A stretch of DNA of 64,000 nucleotides from Sphingomicrobium sp. (GCA_036563485.1 DATCMI010000001.1:1489501-1553500); one strand, 5' to 3'; positions 26,434 through 37,390 are shown, counted from the stretch's first letter. The notes: generated from the letters alone by a model not told the origin. Made by a program: numbers and translations.

Positions 26434-26925
26434 ATGGCCCACGACACACGCTACGGCGACAATCCGCGAAGCACGGCGCAGATCGGCGGTCACCCGCTGC
26501 ACCCGATGCTGATCCCGTTCCCGATCACCTGCCTGGTCGGCGCGTTCGTCACCGACCTGCTTTACCTGAACAGCGGCGACCGCGGCTTTGCCGTGGCTTC
26601 GCACTGGCTGCTCGGTTTCGGCATCGGCACCGCGCTCATCGCGGCGCTGGCCGGATTGACCGACTATATGGGTGACGACCGCATCCGCCGCCTCGGAGTC
26701 GCGCTTCAGCACATGCTGGCGAACGTCGCGGCGGTGGTGATCGCAGTCATCAACTTCGTGATCCGGATGGACGACGTGACCGACATCCGCGGTCTCGGCG
26801 TTTATCTCTCGGGCGCCGTGGTCCTCATCCTCGTCTATTCGGGATGGCTCGGCGGACACATGGTCTACCGCCACCGAGTCGCGGTGCAGGAAACGCCCGA
26901 CAAATTCTCGGGCGATTCCGCTGCG

Positions 26926-26946
<21 letters not shown>
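26434..26946 (+). CDS. DUF2231 integral membrane protein
   Basis: This is 170 residues from the ATG at 26434, which follows AGGAGAGAG. The family signature [14 protein letters not shown] lies at about 18-31, and four membrane segments follow. The conserved histidines could bind haem or metal, but this is not established. The 3' end overlaps the 3' end of metK by 21 bases on the opposite strand. Confidence 0.88.
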
Positions 26947-28137
<1,191 letters not shown>

Positions 28138-28163
28138 GGGCTGAAATCGACCTCGATTTTCGG

Positions 28164-28185
28164 GATATAAAGAAACCTTTATATC
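28164..28185 (-). promoter_or_regulatory. Palindromic operator upstream of metK
   Basis: GATATAAAG and CTTTATATC form a perfect 9-bp inverted repeat with a four-base spacer, ending 27 bp before the metK start. The AT-rich sequence stands out in a GC-rich genome. Inverted repeats of this kind precede methionine/SAM-cycle genes in several Proteobacteria, where ArsR-type repressors such as SahR sense S-adenosylhomocysteine. Assignment to such a regulator is inference. Confidence 0.7.
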
Positions 28186-28191
28186 GCGCCT

Positions 28192-29706
28192 CTAGCGGCG
28201 CTTACGGCCCAGCACAATGCCGCCCGCCATCACTGCGAACGCGAGGAAGAGCGGGAGCAAATTGCCGAACCGGGCGAACAACGGCACGGCATCGCCGGGC
28301 GGCGGCAGAGCGGTCTGGATGACGCCGGCCGTGCGCCACGGGAGCGACTTCACGACATCGCCGCGCGCGTCGATGACGGCGCTGATCCCCGTGGGCGTCG
28401 ACCGCAGCACGGGAATGCCTTCCTCGGCCGCGCGGAGCCGCGCCTGGGCGAGGTGCTGCGGCGGTCCCCAGGAACCGAACCAGGCGTCGTTGGACGGGTT
28501 GAAGATGAAGTCGGGGCGGTTTTTCCGGTCCACGACATGGCCGGAGAAGATGATCTCGTAGCAGAGCTGGAAGCCGACCTTGCCCCATTGGGTGCCGAGG
28601 TCGATCGAGCGGGGTCCCGGGCCCGGCGTGAAGTCGATGTCCCCGGGTGCGAGGCGGGACAGGCCCAGCGAGGAGAGGAGCGGCCGCATCGGGAGATATT
28701 CGCCATAAGGCACCAGATGCGCCTTGTCGTAGCGGCCGGCGAGACGGCCAGCCGGGCCGAGCACGAAGACGCTGTTCGCGGCCCCGTTCACGCGGACACC
28801 GTCGGGCGACGAAAGCGCGATGCCGCCGGTCAGCAGCAAGTCGCCGGGTCCGAGCAAAGCGGCGGCGCGCGTGCGCTGGAACTCGGCGAACGCCTGGTGC
28901 TCGCCGGTGCGCGCATCTTCGAGCGGGTCGGTGACGGCAGCTTCGGGCCACAGCAGTAGGCGCGGCTCGCCGGTTGGCCGCCCCGACAGCCCCGCCAGGC
29001 GCCGCGCCGCTTCCTCGTCGAAGCCCGGGCGCCATTTGTCTGCCTGGCCGATGTTCGGCTGGACGATGCGCACGGTGCGGATCGTCAGCGGGTCTTCCGG
29101 CACCTTCGACGACGGCAGCAGGTAAAGGAACAGGGTGGCGCCCAGGATCACCACCAGGGGCAGCCACTTGCGATAATATTCGAGCCAGATCGCGCCGCCG
29201 AGAAGAACGACGATCATCGACAGGCCGTAGGTTCCGATCAGCGGCGTCACGCCGATCAGCGGAGTCGGTACCAGCGCGGCGGCGGCCGGGTTCCATGGGA
29301 AACCGGTGAACATGGTGCCGCGCAGCCATTCGGTGATCGCCCATGCGGCGCCGAGGACCGTCACCAGGACCACGCGGTCGTCGCGGCCGAAGCGCCAGGC
29401 GAGACCGGCAGCGATCGCCGGATAAACGGCGAGATAGAGCGAGAGAAGGACCACGGCTATCCAGCCGAGCCAGGCCGGCATGTTCGCCTGGTAGGTGAAG
29501 CTCGTCGCGATCCAGTTCAGCCCGACGACGAATTGCCCGACGCCGAAGACCCAGCCGAGCAGCAAGCTTCTGCCGAGGGATTTGCTGCGGTCGAGCAGCT
29601 CGCAAAGCGCGGCGATGCCGACCAGCAGCAGCGGCCACCAGCCGACCGGCTCGAATGCGAAGGCGGAGACCGCGCCTGCGACAAGGGCGATGAGCAGATG
29701 AAGCAT
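28192..29706 (-). CDS. lnt: Apolipoprotein N-acyltransferase
   Basis: This is 504 residues. Six or so membrane segments at the N-terminus are followed by a periplasmic nitrilase-like domain with 'LLLWPEAAVTD' (catalytic Glu), 'KAHLVPYGEYLP' (Lys) and 'FQLCYEIIFSG' (Cys), then a last membrane segment. Lnt adds the third acyl chain to lipoproteins. Its usual neighbour corC is separated from it by a VOC gene on the opposite strand. Confidence 0.97.
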   Translation of the reverse strand: MLHLLIALVAGAVSAFAFEPVGWWPLLLVGIAALCELLDRSKSLGRSLLLGWVFGVGQFVVGLNWIATSFTYQANMPAWLGWIAVVLLSLYLAVYPAIAAGLAWRFGRDDRVVLVTVLGAAWAITEWLRGTMFTGFPWNPAAAALVPTPLIGVTPLIGTYGLSMIVVLLGGAIWLEYYRKWLPLVVILGATLFLYLLPSSKVPEDPLTIRTVRIVQPNIGQADKWRPGFDEEAARRLAGLSGRPTGEPRLLLWPEAAVTDPLEDARTGEHQAFAEFQRTRAAALLGPGDLLLTGGIALSSPDGVRVNGAANSVFVLGPAGRLAGRYDKAHLVPYGEYLPMRPLLSSLGLSRLAPGDIDFTPGPGPRSIDLGTQWGKVGFQLCYEIIFSGHVVDRKNRPDFIFNPSNDAWFGSWGPPQHLAQARLRAAEEGIPVLRSTPTGISAVIDARGDVVKSLPWRTAGVIQTALPPPGDAVPLFARFGNLLPLFLAFAVMAGGIVLGRKRR

Positions 29707-29782
29707 CTGGGCTGCTGGCTAGCCGCTACGCCGGAGGAACGAAAGCCTCGACAAGAGATGCGTGTCTTTGCAGGGCACGGGC

Positions 29783-30205
29783 ATGAGCCTGCCGCCCTTC
29801 CACCTTGCCTTTCCGGTCGACGACCTTGCTGCCTCACGCCGCTTCTACGGCGGGCTGCTCGGCTGCCCCGAAGGGCGCAGCGCCGACGAATGGATCGACT
29901 TCGACCTGTTCGGCCATCAGATCGTCGCCCATCTGGCGCCCGAGGCGGTGCGGGCGCGCGCGTCGAACGCGGTTGATGGTCATGACGTGCCGGTGCCGCA
30001 CTTTGGGGTCGTGCTGCCGATGGCGCAGTGGAAGGCGCTTGCCAAGCGGCTGGAGGCCGCGGGCGTGGAGTTCGTGATCGCGCCGACTGTTCGATTCGAG
30101 GGCGAGCCCGGCGAACAGGCGACGATGTTCTTCCACGATCCGGCCGGCAACGCCCTGGAATTCAAGGCCATGGCCGACCCCGCGAAACTGTTCGCGAAGG
30201 CTTAG
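29783..30205 (+). CDS. VOC-family (glyoxalase/bleomycin resistance-like) protein
   Basis: This is 140 residues from the ATG at 29783. '[22 protein letters not shown]' begins the first beta-alpha-beta-beta-beta unit, and '[16 protein letters not shown]' ends the second, with H and E residues at metal-ligand positions. The substrate is unknown. It is inserted on the opposite strand between corC and lnt, which are usually adjacent, and overlaps the corC end by four bases. Confidence 0.88.
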   Translation: MSLPPFHLAFPVDDLAASRRFYGGLLGCPEGRSADEWIDFDLFGHQIVAHLAPEAVRARASNAVDGHDVPVPHFGVVLPMAQWKALAKRLEAAGVEFVIAPTVRFEGEPGEQATMFFHDPAGNALEFKAMADPAKLFAKA

Positions 30206-31092
30206 TCTTCCGCGACCGCGCCGTCCGGCGCGTGCAGCCGGACGCGGATGATCCGCCGCGGGTCGGAATCGACGGCTTCCAGTCGCCAACCGGACGGATG
30301 GGTCACGCACTCGCGCTTGGCCGGGATGTGTCCGGCAAGAAGGAAGACGAGGCCACCCAGCGTGTCCACTTCATCCTCGTCCGAGGAGAGGCGCGGGTCG
30401 ACGGCTTCGGCAAGCTCCTCCAGCTCGATCCGGGCGTCGGCTTCCCACAGCCCGTCCTCGAGCATCGCCAGCATGCCGGCCTCAGCCTCGTCATGCTCGT
30501 CCTCGATCTCGCCGACGATTTCCTCGACGATGTCCTCGATGGTGACCAGGCCTTCGGTGCCGCCGAATTCGTCGACAACAATCGCGAGGTGGACGCGCTC
30601 GGCGCGCATTCGGGCGAGCAGGTCGATGATGCCCATCGATTCCGGCACGAACAAGGGATCGCGCATCAGCGCGTCGATCGAGCGGTCGCGCTCAGGATCG
30701 TTGAGCGCGACGAACACGTCCTTGATATGGACCATGCCGGCGACCTCATCGAGGCTTTCGCCGTAAACGGGCAGGCGGCTGTGGCCGGCGTCGGCGAAGG
30801 CGCGGACAAGATCGTCGAAGGTGATGTCCTTGGGGACGGCGATAATCTCGCCGCGGGTCACGCATATGTCGCCCGCAGTTTCCTCGCCGAAGTGAAGCAG
30901 GTTGCGCAGCATCTGCCGCTCGGCCGGCGACAGGTCGCCCGGTGCAGGGCGCGAGCTGTCACCTTCCTCTGCTTCGTCGATCGCGTCCTCGATCTCTTCG
31001 CGCAGGGTGGGTTCGCTGTCCTCGCCCCAGATCAAATGCTGGATTCCGCGCCACAGCCGCGAGCCGCCGCCATCGTCGCCTCTCGTCGCCAT
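30202..31092 (-). CDS. corC: HlyC/CorC-family protein with CBS domains and transporter-associated domain
   Basis: This is 296 residues. A short helical N-terminus is followed by a CBS pair ('[15 protein letters not shown]' through '[26 protein letters not shown]') and a CorC_HlyC C-terminal domain ending in '[13 protein letters not shown]'. CorC-like proteins take part in magnesium/cobalt efflux; it has no membrane segment of its own. It starts on the ybeY stop by a one-base overlap, in the miaB-phoH-ybeY-corC operon. Confidence 0.93.
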   Translation of the reverse strand: MATRGDDGGGSRLWRGIQHLIWGEDSEPTLREEIEDAIDEAEEGDSSRPAPGDLSPAERQMLRNLLHFGEETAGDICVTRGEIIAVPKDITFDDLVRAFADAGHSRLPVYGESLDEVAGMVHIKDVFVALNDPERDRSIDALMRDPLFVPESMGIIDLLARMRAERVHLAIVVDEFGGTEGLVTIEDIVEEIVGEIEDEHDEAEAGMLAMLEDGLWEADARIELEELAEAVDPRLSSDEDEVDTLGGLVFLLAGHIPAKRECVTHPSGWRLEAVDSDPRRIIRVRLHAPDGAVAED

Positions 31093-31598
31093 CAGGCGGT
31101 CACCTCGTACGGACTGGCAATGCCGAGCGCGGCGAGCGCACGCACTTCGCGCGCTTCCATGTCCGCGGCTTCGGAATCGTCGTGATGGTCGTAGCCGAGC
31201 AGGTGCAGCGTGCCGTGCACGAGCAAATGGGTCGCGTGCTGCTCGATGCTCAGGCCCTTGTCCGCTGCTTCCGCCTCGCACACGCCGCGAGCGAGGATAA
31301 TATCGCCGAGCAACAGTTCGGGTCCGGCAACATTTGCACGCTGCAGATCGCTCTGTTCGGCCATGGGGAAGGAGAGGACGTTGGTCGGCCGGTCCTTGCC
31401 GCGCCATTCGGCATTCAGCGCGCGCACCTGCTCGTCGCTGGTCAGCGTGACGGAGATTTCGACCGGCCGCTCCGAGGTCGCGAGCTGGGGGAAGGCGCTC
31501 TGCGCGACTGCGGCCTGAGTCGCTTTTCGAGCCAGCTCCTCCCAGGAGCTGCTACTGTCCCAGTCCTCGTCTGCGTCGAGCGCGATTTCGAGCATCAC
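31092..31598 (-). CDS. ybeY: Endoribonuclease YbeY
   Basis: This is 168 residues. The zinc motif 'HGTLHLLGYDH' has the three histidines needed, and 'LNAEWRGKDRPTNVLSFP' is the conserved central part. YbeY works in 16S rRNA 3'-end maturation and ribosome quality control. It overlaps phoH by four bases. Confidence 0.96.
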   Translation of the reverse strand: MMLEIALDADEDWDSSSSWEELARKATQAAVAQSAFPQLATSERPVEISVTLTSDEQVRALNAEWRGKDRPTNVLSFPMAEQSDLQRANVAGPELLLGDIILARGVCEAEAADKGLSIEQHATHLLVHGTLHLLGYDHHDDSEAADMEAREVRALAALGIASPYEVTA

Positions 31599-32596
31599 GC
31601 GTTCGGTCCCTCATAAGCTTCGACGATGCGGCCGACGAGCGGGTGGCGAACAACGTCGGCGCCGGTGAAGCGGATCGTGGCAATGCCCTTGATCCCGTCA
31701 AGCTTGGCGACGGCATCGGCGAGCCCGGACTTGCCGGGGTCCGGAAGGTCGACCTGGTTGGGGTCGCCGCAGATCACCATCCGACTGCGCATGCCGAAGC
31801 GGGTCAGGAACATCTTCATCTGCTGCGGCGTGGTGTTCTGCGCTTCATCGAGGATGATGAAGGCGTCGTTGAGCGTGCGGCCGCGCATGAAGGCGATCGG
31901 CGCAATCTCGATTTCGCCGGACGTGATGCGGCGCTCGACCTGCTCGGCGGGGAGCATGTCGTACAGCGCGTCGTAGAGCGGGCGGAGATAGGGATCGACC
32001 TTCTCCTTCATGTCCCCCGGAAGGAAGCCGAGCCGCTCGCCGGCCTCGACCGCTGGGCGGGAAAGGATCAGCCGTTCGACGCTGCCGGTGATCAGCTGCG
32101 ACACGGCTTGCGCGACCGCGAGATAGGTCTTGCCCGTGCCCGCCGGCCCAAGCCCGAAGATCATGTCCTGGCTGGCGAGCGCCTCCATATAGGGCGTCTG
32201 CATGGCCGAGCGCGGGACGATGGTTTTCTTCCGCGTACGGATCATCACCCGCGGCGCGGAGGTCACGTCCTCCTGGATGATCCCGTCGAGGTTCGGCTGC
32301 GCGGCCATGCCGAGCACCGCTTCGACGGCCTCGGCATCCACATCGTGGCCGCTGTCCAGGCGATTGTAGAGGCCGGTCAGAACGTCGCGGGCGCGGGACG
32401 CGGATTCCGCATCGCCCTCGATCTGCACGCGGTTGCCGCGCGCCGCGATGTGGACGCCCAGCCGCTGCTCGATAGTGATCAGATGGCGATCGTAATCGCC
32501 GAACAAGGGGCCGAGCAGGTACGGCTGCTCGAACTCGACCTCGAGGCGAGCGCGGCCCTGTTCGTTGGCCGCTTCGGCCAGTTCGCGCCGCGCCAT
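31595..32596 (-). CDS. phoH: PhoH-like ATPase (YbeZ)
   Basis: This is 333 residues from the ATG at 32596 sharing one base with the miaB stop. A KH-like N-terminal part is followed by the P-loop '[19 protein letters not shown]', '[18 protein letters not shown]' and Walker B '[17 protein letters not shown]'. PhoH/YbeZ proteins are ATPases that partner YbeY in RNA processing. The upstream in-frame extension lies within miaB and is rejected. Confidence 0.95.
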   Translation of the reverse strand: MARRELAEAANEQGRARLEVEFEQPYLLGPLFGDYDRHLITIEQRLGVHIAARGNRVQIEGDAESASRARDVLTGLYNRLDSGHDVDAEAVEAVLGMAAQPNLDGIIQEDVTSAPRVMIRTRKKTIVPRSAMQTPYMEALASQDMIFGLGPAGTGKTYLAVAQAVSQLITGSVERLILSRPAVEAGERLGFLPGDMKEKVDPYLRPLYDALYDMLPAEQVERRITSGEIEIAPIAFMRGRTLNDAFIILDEAQNTTPQQMKMFLTRFGMRSRMVICGDPNQVDLPDPGKSGLADAVAKLDGIKGIATIRFTGADVVRHPLVGRIVEAYEGPNA

Positions 32597-33903
32597 CAGG
32601 CGGCCGCTTTCTGGACCAGGGCACCGGTCATGCTGTTCGGGCCGGCCGCGACGAAGGTCACGTCGACAATATCGCCGGGCTGCGCCGCCGCCTCGACATG
32701 GACGGACTGAAGCCATGGCGAACGGCCGATCATCTGCCCTGCGTGGCGCCCCTTGCGTTCGATCAGCACCTGCGTGGTCATGCCCATGGTCGAACGGTTG
32801 AACGCCAGTTGGTGATCGTTGATCCGGGCCTGCAGGCGCTGAAGCCGGTCGTCCATGATTTCGCGTGCGATCTGGTCCTCCATGGTGGCGGCCGGGGTGC
32901 CCGGGCGCGGGCTGTACTTGAACGAATAGGCCGCAGCGTAACGCACCGCATCGACGATCTGCAGCGTCGCTTCGAAATCCTCTTCGGTCTCGCCCGGAAA
33001 GCCGACGATGAAGTCGCCCGAAATGGCAATGTCGGGCCGGGCGGCGCGCACTTTCTCGATGGTGGCGAGATAGCTGTCGGCGGTGTGGCTGCGGTTCATC
33101 GCCTTTAGAATGCGGCTTGAGCCCGACTGCACCGGCAGGTGGAGGTAGGGCATCAGCTTGCCGACCTCACCATGAGCAGCGATCAGATCGTCGCCCATGT
33201 TGACCGGATGCGACGTGGTGTAGCGGATGCGCTCCAGCCCATCGATCTTGTCGAGCGCCCGGATCAAGTCCGCAAGGCGGCGGCCGCCGTCTTCCCATGC
33301 GTTCACATTCTGGCCGAGCAGGACGATTTCGCGAGCGCCGGCATCGACTAACGCCCGGGCTTCAACGACGATGTCGTCCCACGGGCGGGAGATTTCGGCG
33401 CCGCGCGTGTAGGGCACCACGCAATAAGTGCAGAATTTGTCGCAGCCTTCCTGGACCGTCAGGAAGGCGCTTGGGGTGGCGCGGCGGCGCTGGGGGAATG
33501 CGTCGAATTTGCTGAGCGGCGGCAAATCGGTGTCTACCGGGCGCGCGCCACCCGTGGCCTGCGCCACCATCTCGGGGAGGCGGTGATAAGCCTGTGGGCC
33601 GACGACGATGTCGATCATCTGCGACCGGCGCTTGGCCTCGGCACCTTCCGCCTGGGCGACGCAGCCAGCGAGAGCGATCAGCGGCTTCGAACCGTCCTCG
33701 CGCTTCAGTCGGCCGACATCGGAATAGGCCTTTTCGGCCGCCTTCTCGCGGATGTGGCAAGTGTTGAGCACGACGAGGTCGGCATCGAGCGCTTCGTCGG
33801 CGGCCGTCATGCCCTGCGCGCTCAGCAATTCGGCCATCCGCTCGCCGTCGTAGACGTTCATCTGGCAGCCGAAGCTTTTGATCTTGAAGGTCTTGGGAGT
33901 CAT
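32596..33903 (-). CDS. miaB: tRNA-2-methylthio-N6-dimethylallyladenosine synthase
   Basis: This is 435 residues. The N-terminal domain has cysteines in 'SFGCQMN' and 'LNTCHIREKA' with a third in 'LAGCVAQAEG' for the auxiliary cluster. The radical-SAM motif 'GCDKFCTYCVVPYTRG' follows, and a TRAM domain ends the chain ('VLIERKGRHAGQMIGRSPW'). It thiomethylates A37 of tRNA. It overlaps the acyltransferase stop by four bases. Confidence 0.97.
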   Translation of the reverse strand: MTPKTFKIKSFGCQMNVYDGERMAELLSAQGMTAADEALDADLVVLNTCHIREKAAEKAYSDVGRLKREDGSKPLIALAGCVAQAEGAEAKRRSQMIDIVVGPQAYHRLPEMVAQATGGARPVDTDLPPLSKFDAFPQRRRATPSAFLTVQEGCDKFCTYCVVPYTRGAEISRPWDDIVVEARALVDAGAREIVLLGQNVNAWEDGGRRLADLIRALDKIDGLERIRYTTSHPVNMGDDLIAAHGEVGKLMPYLHLPVQSGSSRILKAMNRSHTADSYLATIEKVRAARPDIAISGDFIVGFPGETEEDFEATLQIVDAVRYAAAYSFKYSPRPGTPAATMEDQIAREIMDDRLQRLQARINDHQLAFNRSTMGMTTQVLIERKGRHAGQMIGRSPWLQSVHVEAAAQPGDIVDVTFVAAGPNSMTGALVQKAAA

Positions 33904-34628
33904 TCTCCCGCACCTATAGGCGAGTGTGCGGGGGACTTGAAGCGGAGCATGGTTGCAATCGCCTCATGCGCCTCCTGTGTCAGTTTCTTCCGGTCTGCGG
34001 CGCGGTCCAGCGGCGGCAGGACGTGGATGACGACGGGCAGCGTTCCGCGCCGGCCGAGGATCCGAAGGACATTGTCCTTGCCTGCCTCCTCGAACCAGCC
34101 GACCTCTGCCGCCGCATCGCCATAGTCGATCGCGACCGGGCGGATCGCGACATCCTTTGCTGCGTAATTGGCCGCCTCCAGCAGGGTCGAGCGAAAGGGC
34201 AGGAGGTGCGTTCCCGGGCCGGTGGTCCCTTCGGGGAAGAGCGCGACCGCTTTGTCGCCCTCCAGCGCGCGGGCGATTGTGAGCGCCTGGTCCTTGGCTC
34301 CCTTGCGTTCGGAGCGCTTCACGTAAACGGTGGCGTTCTGGTCGGCGAGCCAGTGGATGAAGCCATGGCCAAGCTCGTCCTTCGACACGAACGCGCAGCG
34401 CGTAGCGCCTGCCATGACCAGGATGTCGAGCCAGCTGGTGTGATTGCACAGAAGGAACGTGTGCGGCCGCACCGGATCGCCTTCGAGCCTCACGCGCGCA
34501 CCGATGATCCAGGCAACCGCGCCGAGAAAAAGCGGCGGCACCGGCGATCGCCTGAGCACGAGCTTCGCCAGCAGGTGAAGCGGGGCGAGCAAGAGGAACA
34601 GCAGCACGATCGCGGCGATGCGCAGCAC
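33900..34628 (-). CDS. plsC: 1-acyl-sn-glycerol-3-phosphate acyltransferase family protein
   Basis: This is 242 residues. One N-terminal membrane segment precedes 'LLCNHTSWLDILV' (the HX4D motif) and 'ALFPEGTTGPGTHLLPF' (the second PlsC motif). It probably makes phosphatidic acid or acylates another lysolipid. It lies between fur and miaB; the ATGA overlap with miaB ties it to that operon. Confidence 0.92.
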   Translation of the reverse strand: MLRIAAIVLLFLLLAPLHLLAKLVLRRSPVPPLFLGAVAWIIGARVRLEGDPVRPHTFLLCNHTSWLDILVMAGATRCAFVSKDELGHGFIHWLADQNATVYVKRSERKGAKDQALTIARALEGDKAVALFPEGTTGPGTHLLPFRSTLLEAANYAAKDVAIRPVAIDYGDAAAEVGWFEEAGKDNVLRILGRRGTLPVVIHVLPPLDRAADRKKLTQEAHEAIATMLRFKSPAHSPIGAGE

Positions 34629-34653
34629 CGCGCGCGTGGTGAGCGCCGCTGGC

Positions 34654-35076
34654 CTAGCGGTTGCGATCGAGCGCGACTCCGTACAGCTCCATGCGATGAT
34701 CGACGAGGCGATAGCCGAGCTTCTCCGCGATCCGCCGCTGGAGCATCTCCAGCTCCTCGTCGACGAACTCGATCACATTGCCGGTCTCGACATCGATCAA
34801 ATGGTCGTGGTGCGCGTCCGACGCGGCTTCGTAGCGCGAACGGCCGTCGCCGAATTCGTGCCGGTCGAGGATCCCCGCCTCCTCGAACAGGCGGACCGTC
34901 CGATAAACGGTCGCGATCGAGATGTTCGGATCGACCGCGGACGCACGGGCGTGCAGCGTTTCGACATCGGGATGGTCGTCGCTGTCGCCGAGGACCTTCG
35001 CGATCACCTTGCGCTGCTCGGTGATCCTCAGGCCCTTTTCGGCGCACAGCGCCTCGATATCGATCGTCCGCGTCAT
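34654..35076 (-). CDS. fur: Fur-family transcriptional regulator
   Basis: This is 140 residues. A winged-helix part with 'LRITEQRKVIAKVL' and 'ISIATVYRTVRLFEEAGIL' precedes the metal-binding part 'SDAHHDHLIDVETGNVIEF'. In alphaproteobacteria such a protein may sense iron or manganese (Mur), so the metal is uncertain. It has no CxxC structural zinc motif, which suits the alphaproteobacterial Fur/Mur type. Confidence 0.93.
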   Translation of the reverse strand: MTRTIDIEALCAEKGLRITEQRKVIAKVLGDSDDHPDVETLHARASAVDPNISIATVYRTVRLFEEAGILDRHEFGDGRSRYEAASDAHHDHLIDVETGNVIEFVDEELEMLQRRIAEKLGYRLVDHRMELYGVALDRNR

Positions 35077-35117
35077 GACCTCAAACTAGGTCCGCGCCGC
35101 GCGGTCGTCCAGCAAGC

Positions 35118-35543
35118 TTACTTGCCGCCCCGGGTCTTGCGGCGCTTGGTGCCAAGTCCGATCGACTTGGCAAGGGTACGGCGCTGCTCGGCATAATTGG
35201 GCGCGACCATCGGATAGTCGGCGGAAAGTCCCCACTTCTGGCGATATTCCTGCGGCGTCATTTCGTGATTGGTCATCAAGTGGCGTTTCAGCATCTTCTG
35301 GCGGCTGCCGCATTCCAGACAGGCAATCGATTCCGGCTTCACCGATGAACGGATCGAGACCTTCGGCTCCGGCTTTTCTTCCGGCGCGCTACTCGAGCCG
35401 GAAATGCCCGAGAGGGCGGCGTGTACGTTTTGAATGAGGTTCGGCAAGTCATTCACGGCAACGCTGTTGTTGCTGACATGTGCAGCGACAATGTCGGCAG
35501 TTAGCGTCAGCAGTGTGTCTTCGGTCGCTTCATTATCGGCCAT
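35118..35543 (-). CDS. mucR: MucR/Ros-family zinc-finger transcriptional regulator
   Basis: This is 141 residues. The prokaryotic C2H2-type finger 'CLECGSRQKMLKRHLMTNH' lies around 76-94, followed by 'TPQEYRQKWGLSADYPMVAP', the MucR hallmark, and a basic end. MucR proteins are global, H-NS-like silencers of AT-rich promoters controlling exopolysaccharide, motility and cell cycle in alphaproteobacteria. It may be relevant to silencing of the AT-richer island at the left of the window, which is inference. Confidence 0.95.
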   Translation of the reverse strand: MADNEATEDTLLTLTADIVAAHVSNNSVAVNDLPNLIQNVHAALSGISGSSSAPEEKPEPKVSIRSSVKPESIACLECGSRQKMLKRHLMTNHEMTPQEYRQKWGLSADYPMVAPNYAEQRRTLAKSIGLGTKRRKTRGGK

Positions 35544-35647
35544 GTTCGTCCCCGAGCAGATGTTCGCGCGAAAGATTGCGCGCTAAGCTCGGCAGTAAGC
35601 AGCGACTGCGCGCAGTGCAACTGGACGAAAGGCAGTAGCGAAAAAGA

Positions 35648-36133
35648 TCAGAGATCGCGGGCGAGCGTAATTGCGTCGAACCTGTCGCCGTTCGGCGCAT
35701 GATAATAATTGCGGCGGCGGCCGACCGGCGAGAAGCCGGCGGCTTCGTACATCGAGGTCGCGGGATTGCCGTCGCGGACTTCAAGATGGACCCGGGATAC
35801 CTGTTCGAGCCGTGCGCGGTCGATGAAGTCGGTGAGCAGCAACTTGCCGACTCCCCGCCGGTGATGGTCGGGAAGGACTGCGATCAGCAGCAGTTCGGCT
35901 TCGCCGGCAACGGTGCGGAACAGCGAAAAGCCGATCGCGGCATCGCTCCGCCGGTCGATTGCAAGGACCAGGAAGACGCCGCCCATCGGCAGGATTCCGC
36001 TCAGCTGCGAGCGCGTCCAGGCCTCGCCATAGCGGTCGCCAAAGGCGCCCTGCATGATGGTCATGACCGGATCGATCTGGTCGGCCGAGCCCGGTTCGAT
36101 CTTCACGTCTTCGGTGATTGCCGGGGTGGCCAT
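35648..36133 (-). CDS. rimI: Ribosomal-protein-alanine N-acetyltransferase RimI-like
   Basis: This is 161 residues of the GNAT fold with 'IAVLPDHHRRGVGKLLLTDFI' binding acetyl-CoA and 'VHLEVRDGNPATSMYEAAGF' completing it. RimI acetylates the N-terminus of ribosomal protein S18 in E. coli. Its start overlaps the tsaB stop by one base, the conserved tsaB-rimI pairing. Confidence 0.93.
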   Translation of the reverse strand: MATPAITEDVKIEPGSADQIDPVMTIMQGAFGDRYGEAWTRSQLSGILPMGGVFLVLAIDRRSDAAIGFSLFRTVAGEAELLLIAVLPDHHRRGVGKLLLTDFIDRARLEQVSRVHLEVRDGNPATSMYEAAGFSPVGRRRNYYHAPNGDRFDAITLARDL

Positions 36134-36735
36134 CAGGCGGCCCGCCGCGGCTGCGCATCGGGCGCGCGGGCGTAGACTGGACGCGCGGCAAGGCTGCGCT
36201 CGTGCGGGAGCAGGCGCAGCGCGTTGGCGGCGGACGGCCAGGCCTCGCGGGCTTCCCCAAAGCCGCGCGCTTCGACGAGCTGGGCAGCGCCCGACCCGAC
36301 CACCAGCTGCGCGGACACGAACTGCGCTGCCTCAGCGGGGGCGAGGTTGCGAAGCTCGGACCTAGCTTGTCCGTCTGTGAACTGCTGGACGAACAGCTCG
36401 CCGTGACCGCCGACCACGGCAGCGGCGACTTCGCCGGATTGCTCGGCGCCAGCCGCGACAAGCGCGAGTGACGACATGCCCTTGAGCTCCGCCCCCCATC
36501 CGATCGCCAGTCCGTGCGCGGCGGCGATGGCCACGCGAATCCCGGTGAAGCTGCCCGGGCCGACGCCGACGAGAATGTGCTCGGCGCGGCGGCCGTCGAG
36601 CAGCTCGGCGATCATCGGAACCAGCCGCTCAGCATGGCCGCGGCCGATCAGCTCATCGCTTCGCGCGATGCACTGCGTTCCGTCGAACAAGGCGGCGGTG
36701 CAGGCTGAACTGGACGTGTCGAACGCGAGCAGCAT
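36133..36735 (-). CDS. tsaB: tRNA threonylcarbamoyladenosine biosynthesis protein TsaB
   Basis: This is 200 residues of ASKHA-fold protein beginning 'MLLAFDTSSSACTAALFDG', with 'VGVGPGSFTGIRVAIAAAHGLA' as the signature. TsaB supports TsaD in t6A37 synthesis. It is shorter than the E. coli protein at its C-terminus but in the usual range for alphaproteobacteria. Confidence 0.95.
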   Translation of the reverse strand: MLLAFDTSSSACTAALFDGTQCIARSDELIGRGHAERLVPMIAELLDGRRAEHILVGVGPGSFTGIRVAIAAAHGLAIGWGAELKGMSSLALVAAGAEQSGEVAAAVVGGHGELFVQQFTDGQARSELRNLAPAEAAQFVSAQLVVGSGAAQLVEARGFGEAREAWPSAANALRLLPHERSLAARPVYARAPDAQPRRAA

Positions 36736-36777
36736 CGCTTGGGATAGTGGTCACATGCGGCGCGGCGCCGCAACCCC

Positions 36778-37347
36778 TCACACCGCTTCGACGGATTCCA
36801 CTTCGGGGACGTAGTGGCGGATCAAGCTTTCGATGCCGCGCTTCAGCGTCACGGTCGACGAAGGGCACCCGGAGCAGGCGCCCTGCATCGCCAAAAAGAG
36901 GCGGCCGTCCTTGTAGCCGCGATAAACGATATCGCCGCCGTCCTGCGCGACCGCGGGGCGGACGCGCGTTTCGATCAGATCCTTGATCTGGTCGATGATG
37001 TCGGCGTCCTCCGGGTTCTCGTCGAAGTCGTCGGCGGCGACATGGATGCCCGCAGCCGATCCGGCGGTGAACAGCGGTGCGCCGGTGACGAAATGATCGA
37101 GCAGGGTTTCCAACACCAGCGGCTCCAGGTCAGTCCACGAGACGCCGGGAGCGACGGTGACTGAGACGAAGTCGCGTCCGTAGAACACGCCTTCGACCAT
37201 GCCGCTGTCGAACAAAGCCTTTGCTAGCGGCGAGGCCTCCGCCGCCTCCGCATCGGGGAAGTCACGGGTGCCCGCTTCCATGACCGTCTGGCCGGGCAGG
37301 AACTTGCGGGTCGCCGGATTGGGCGTCTGTTCGGTGCGGATCAGCAT
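36778..37347 (-). CDS. nfuA: NifU-family Fe-S cluster scaffold (NfuA-like)
   Basis: This is 189 residues from the ATG at 37347; the frame further upstream is not family-like. The N-terminal Nfu domain ('IRTEQTPNPATRKFLPG') is followed by the NifU C-terminal domain with 'AVAQDGGDIVYRGY' and the CSGC cysteines that hold a 4Fe-4S cluster. It delivers clusters to target apoproteins. It is followed closely by tsaB. Confidence 0.95.
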   Translation of the reverse strand: MLIRTEQTPNPATRKFLPGQTVMEAGTRDFPDAEAAEASPLAKALFDSGMVEGVFYGRDFVSVTVAPGVSWTDLEPLVLETLLDHFVTGAPLFTAGSAAGIHVAADDFDENPEDADIIDQIKDLIETRVRPAVAQDGGDIVYRGYKDGRLFLAMQGACSGCPSSTVTLKRGIESLIRHYVPEVESVEAV

Positions 37348-37390
37348 GGCCGCGATGTGGCCCTGATCGAGGGCTGCTTCAAGGCGCAGG

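Noticed and set aside
28138-28191. SAM riboswitch before metK
   Set aside because: Only 54 bp is available and it is filled by the palindrome; no riboswitch core is visible.
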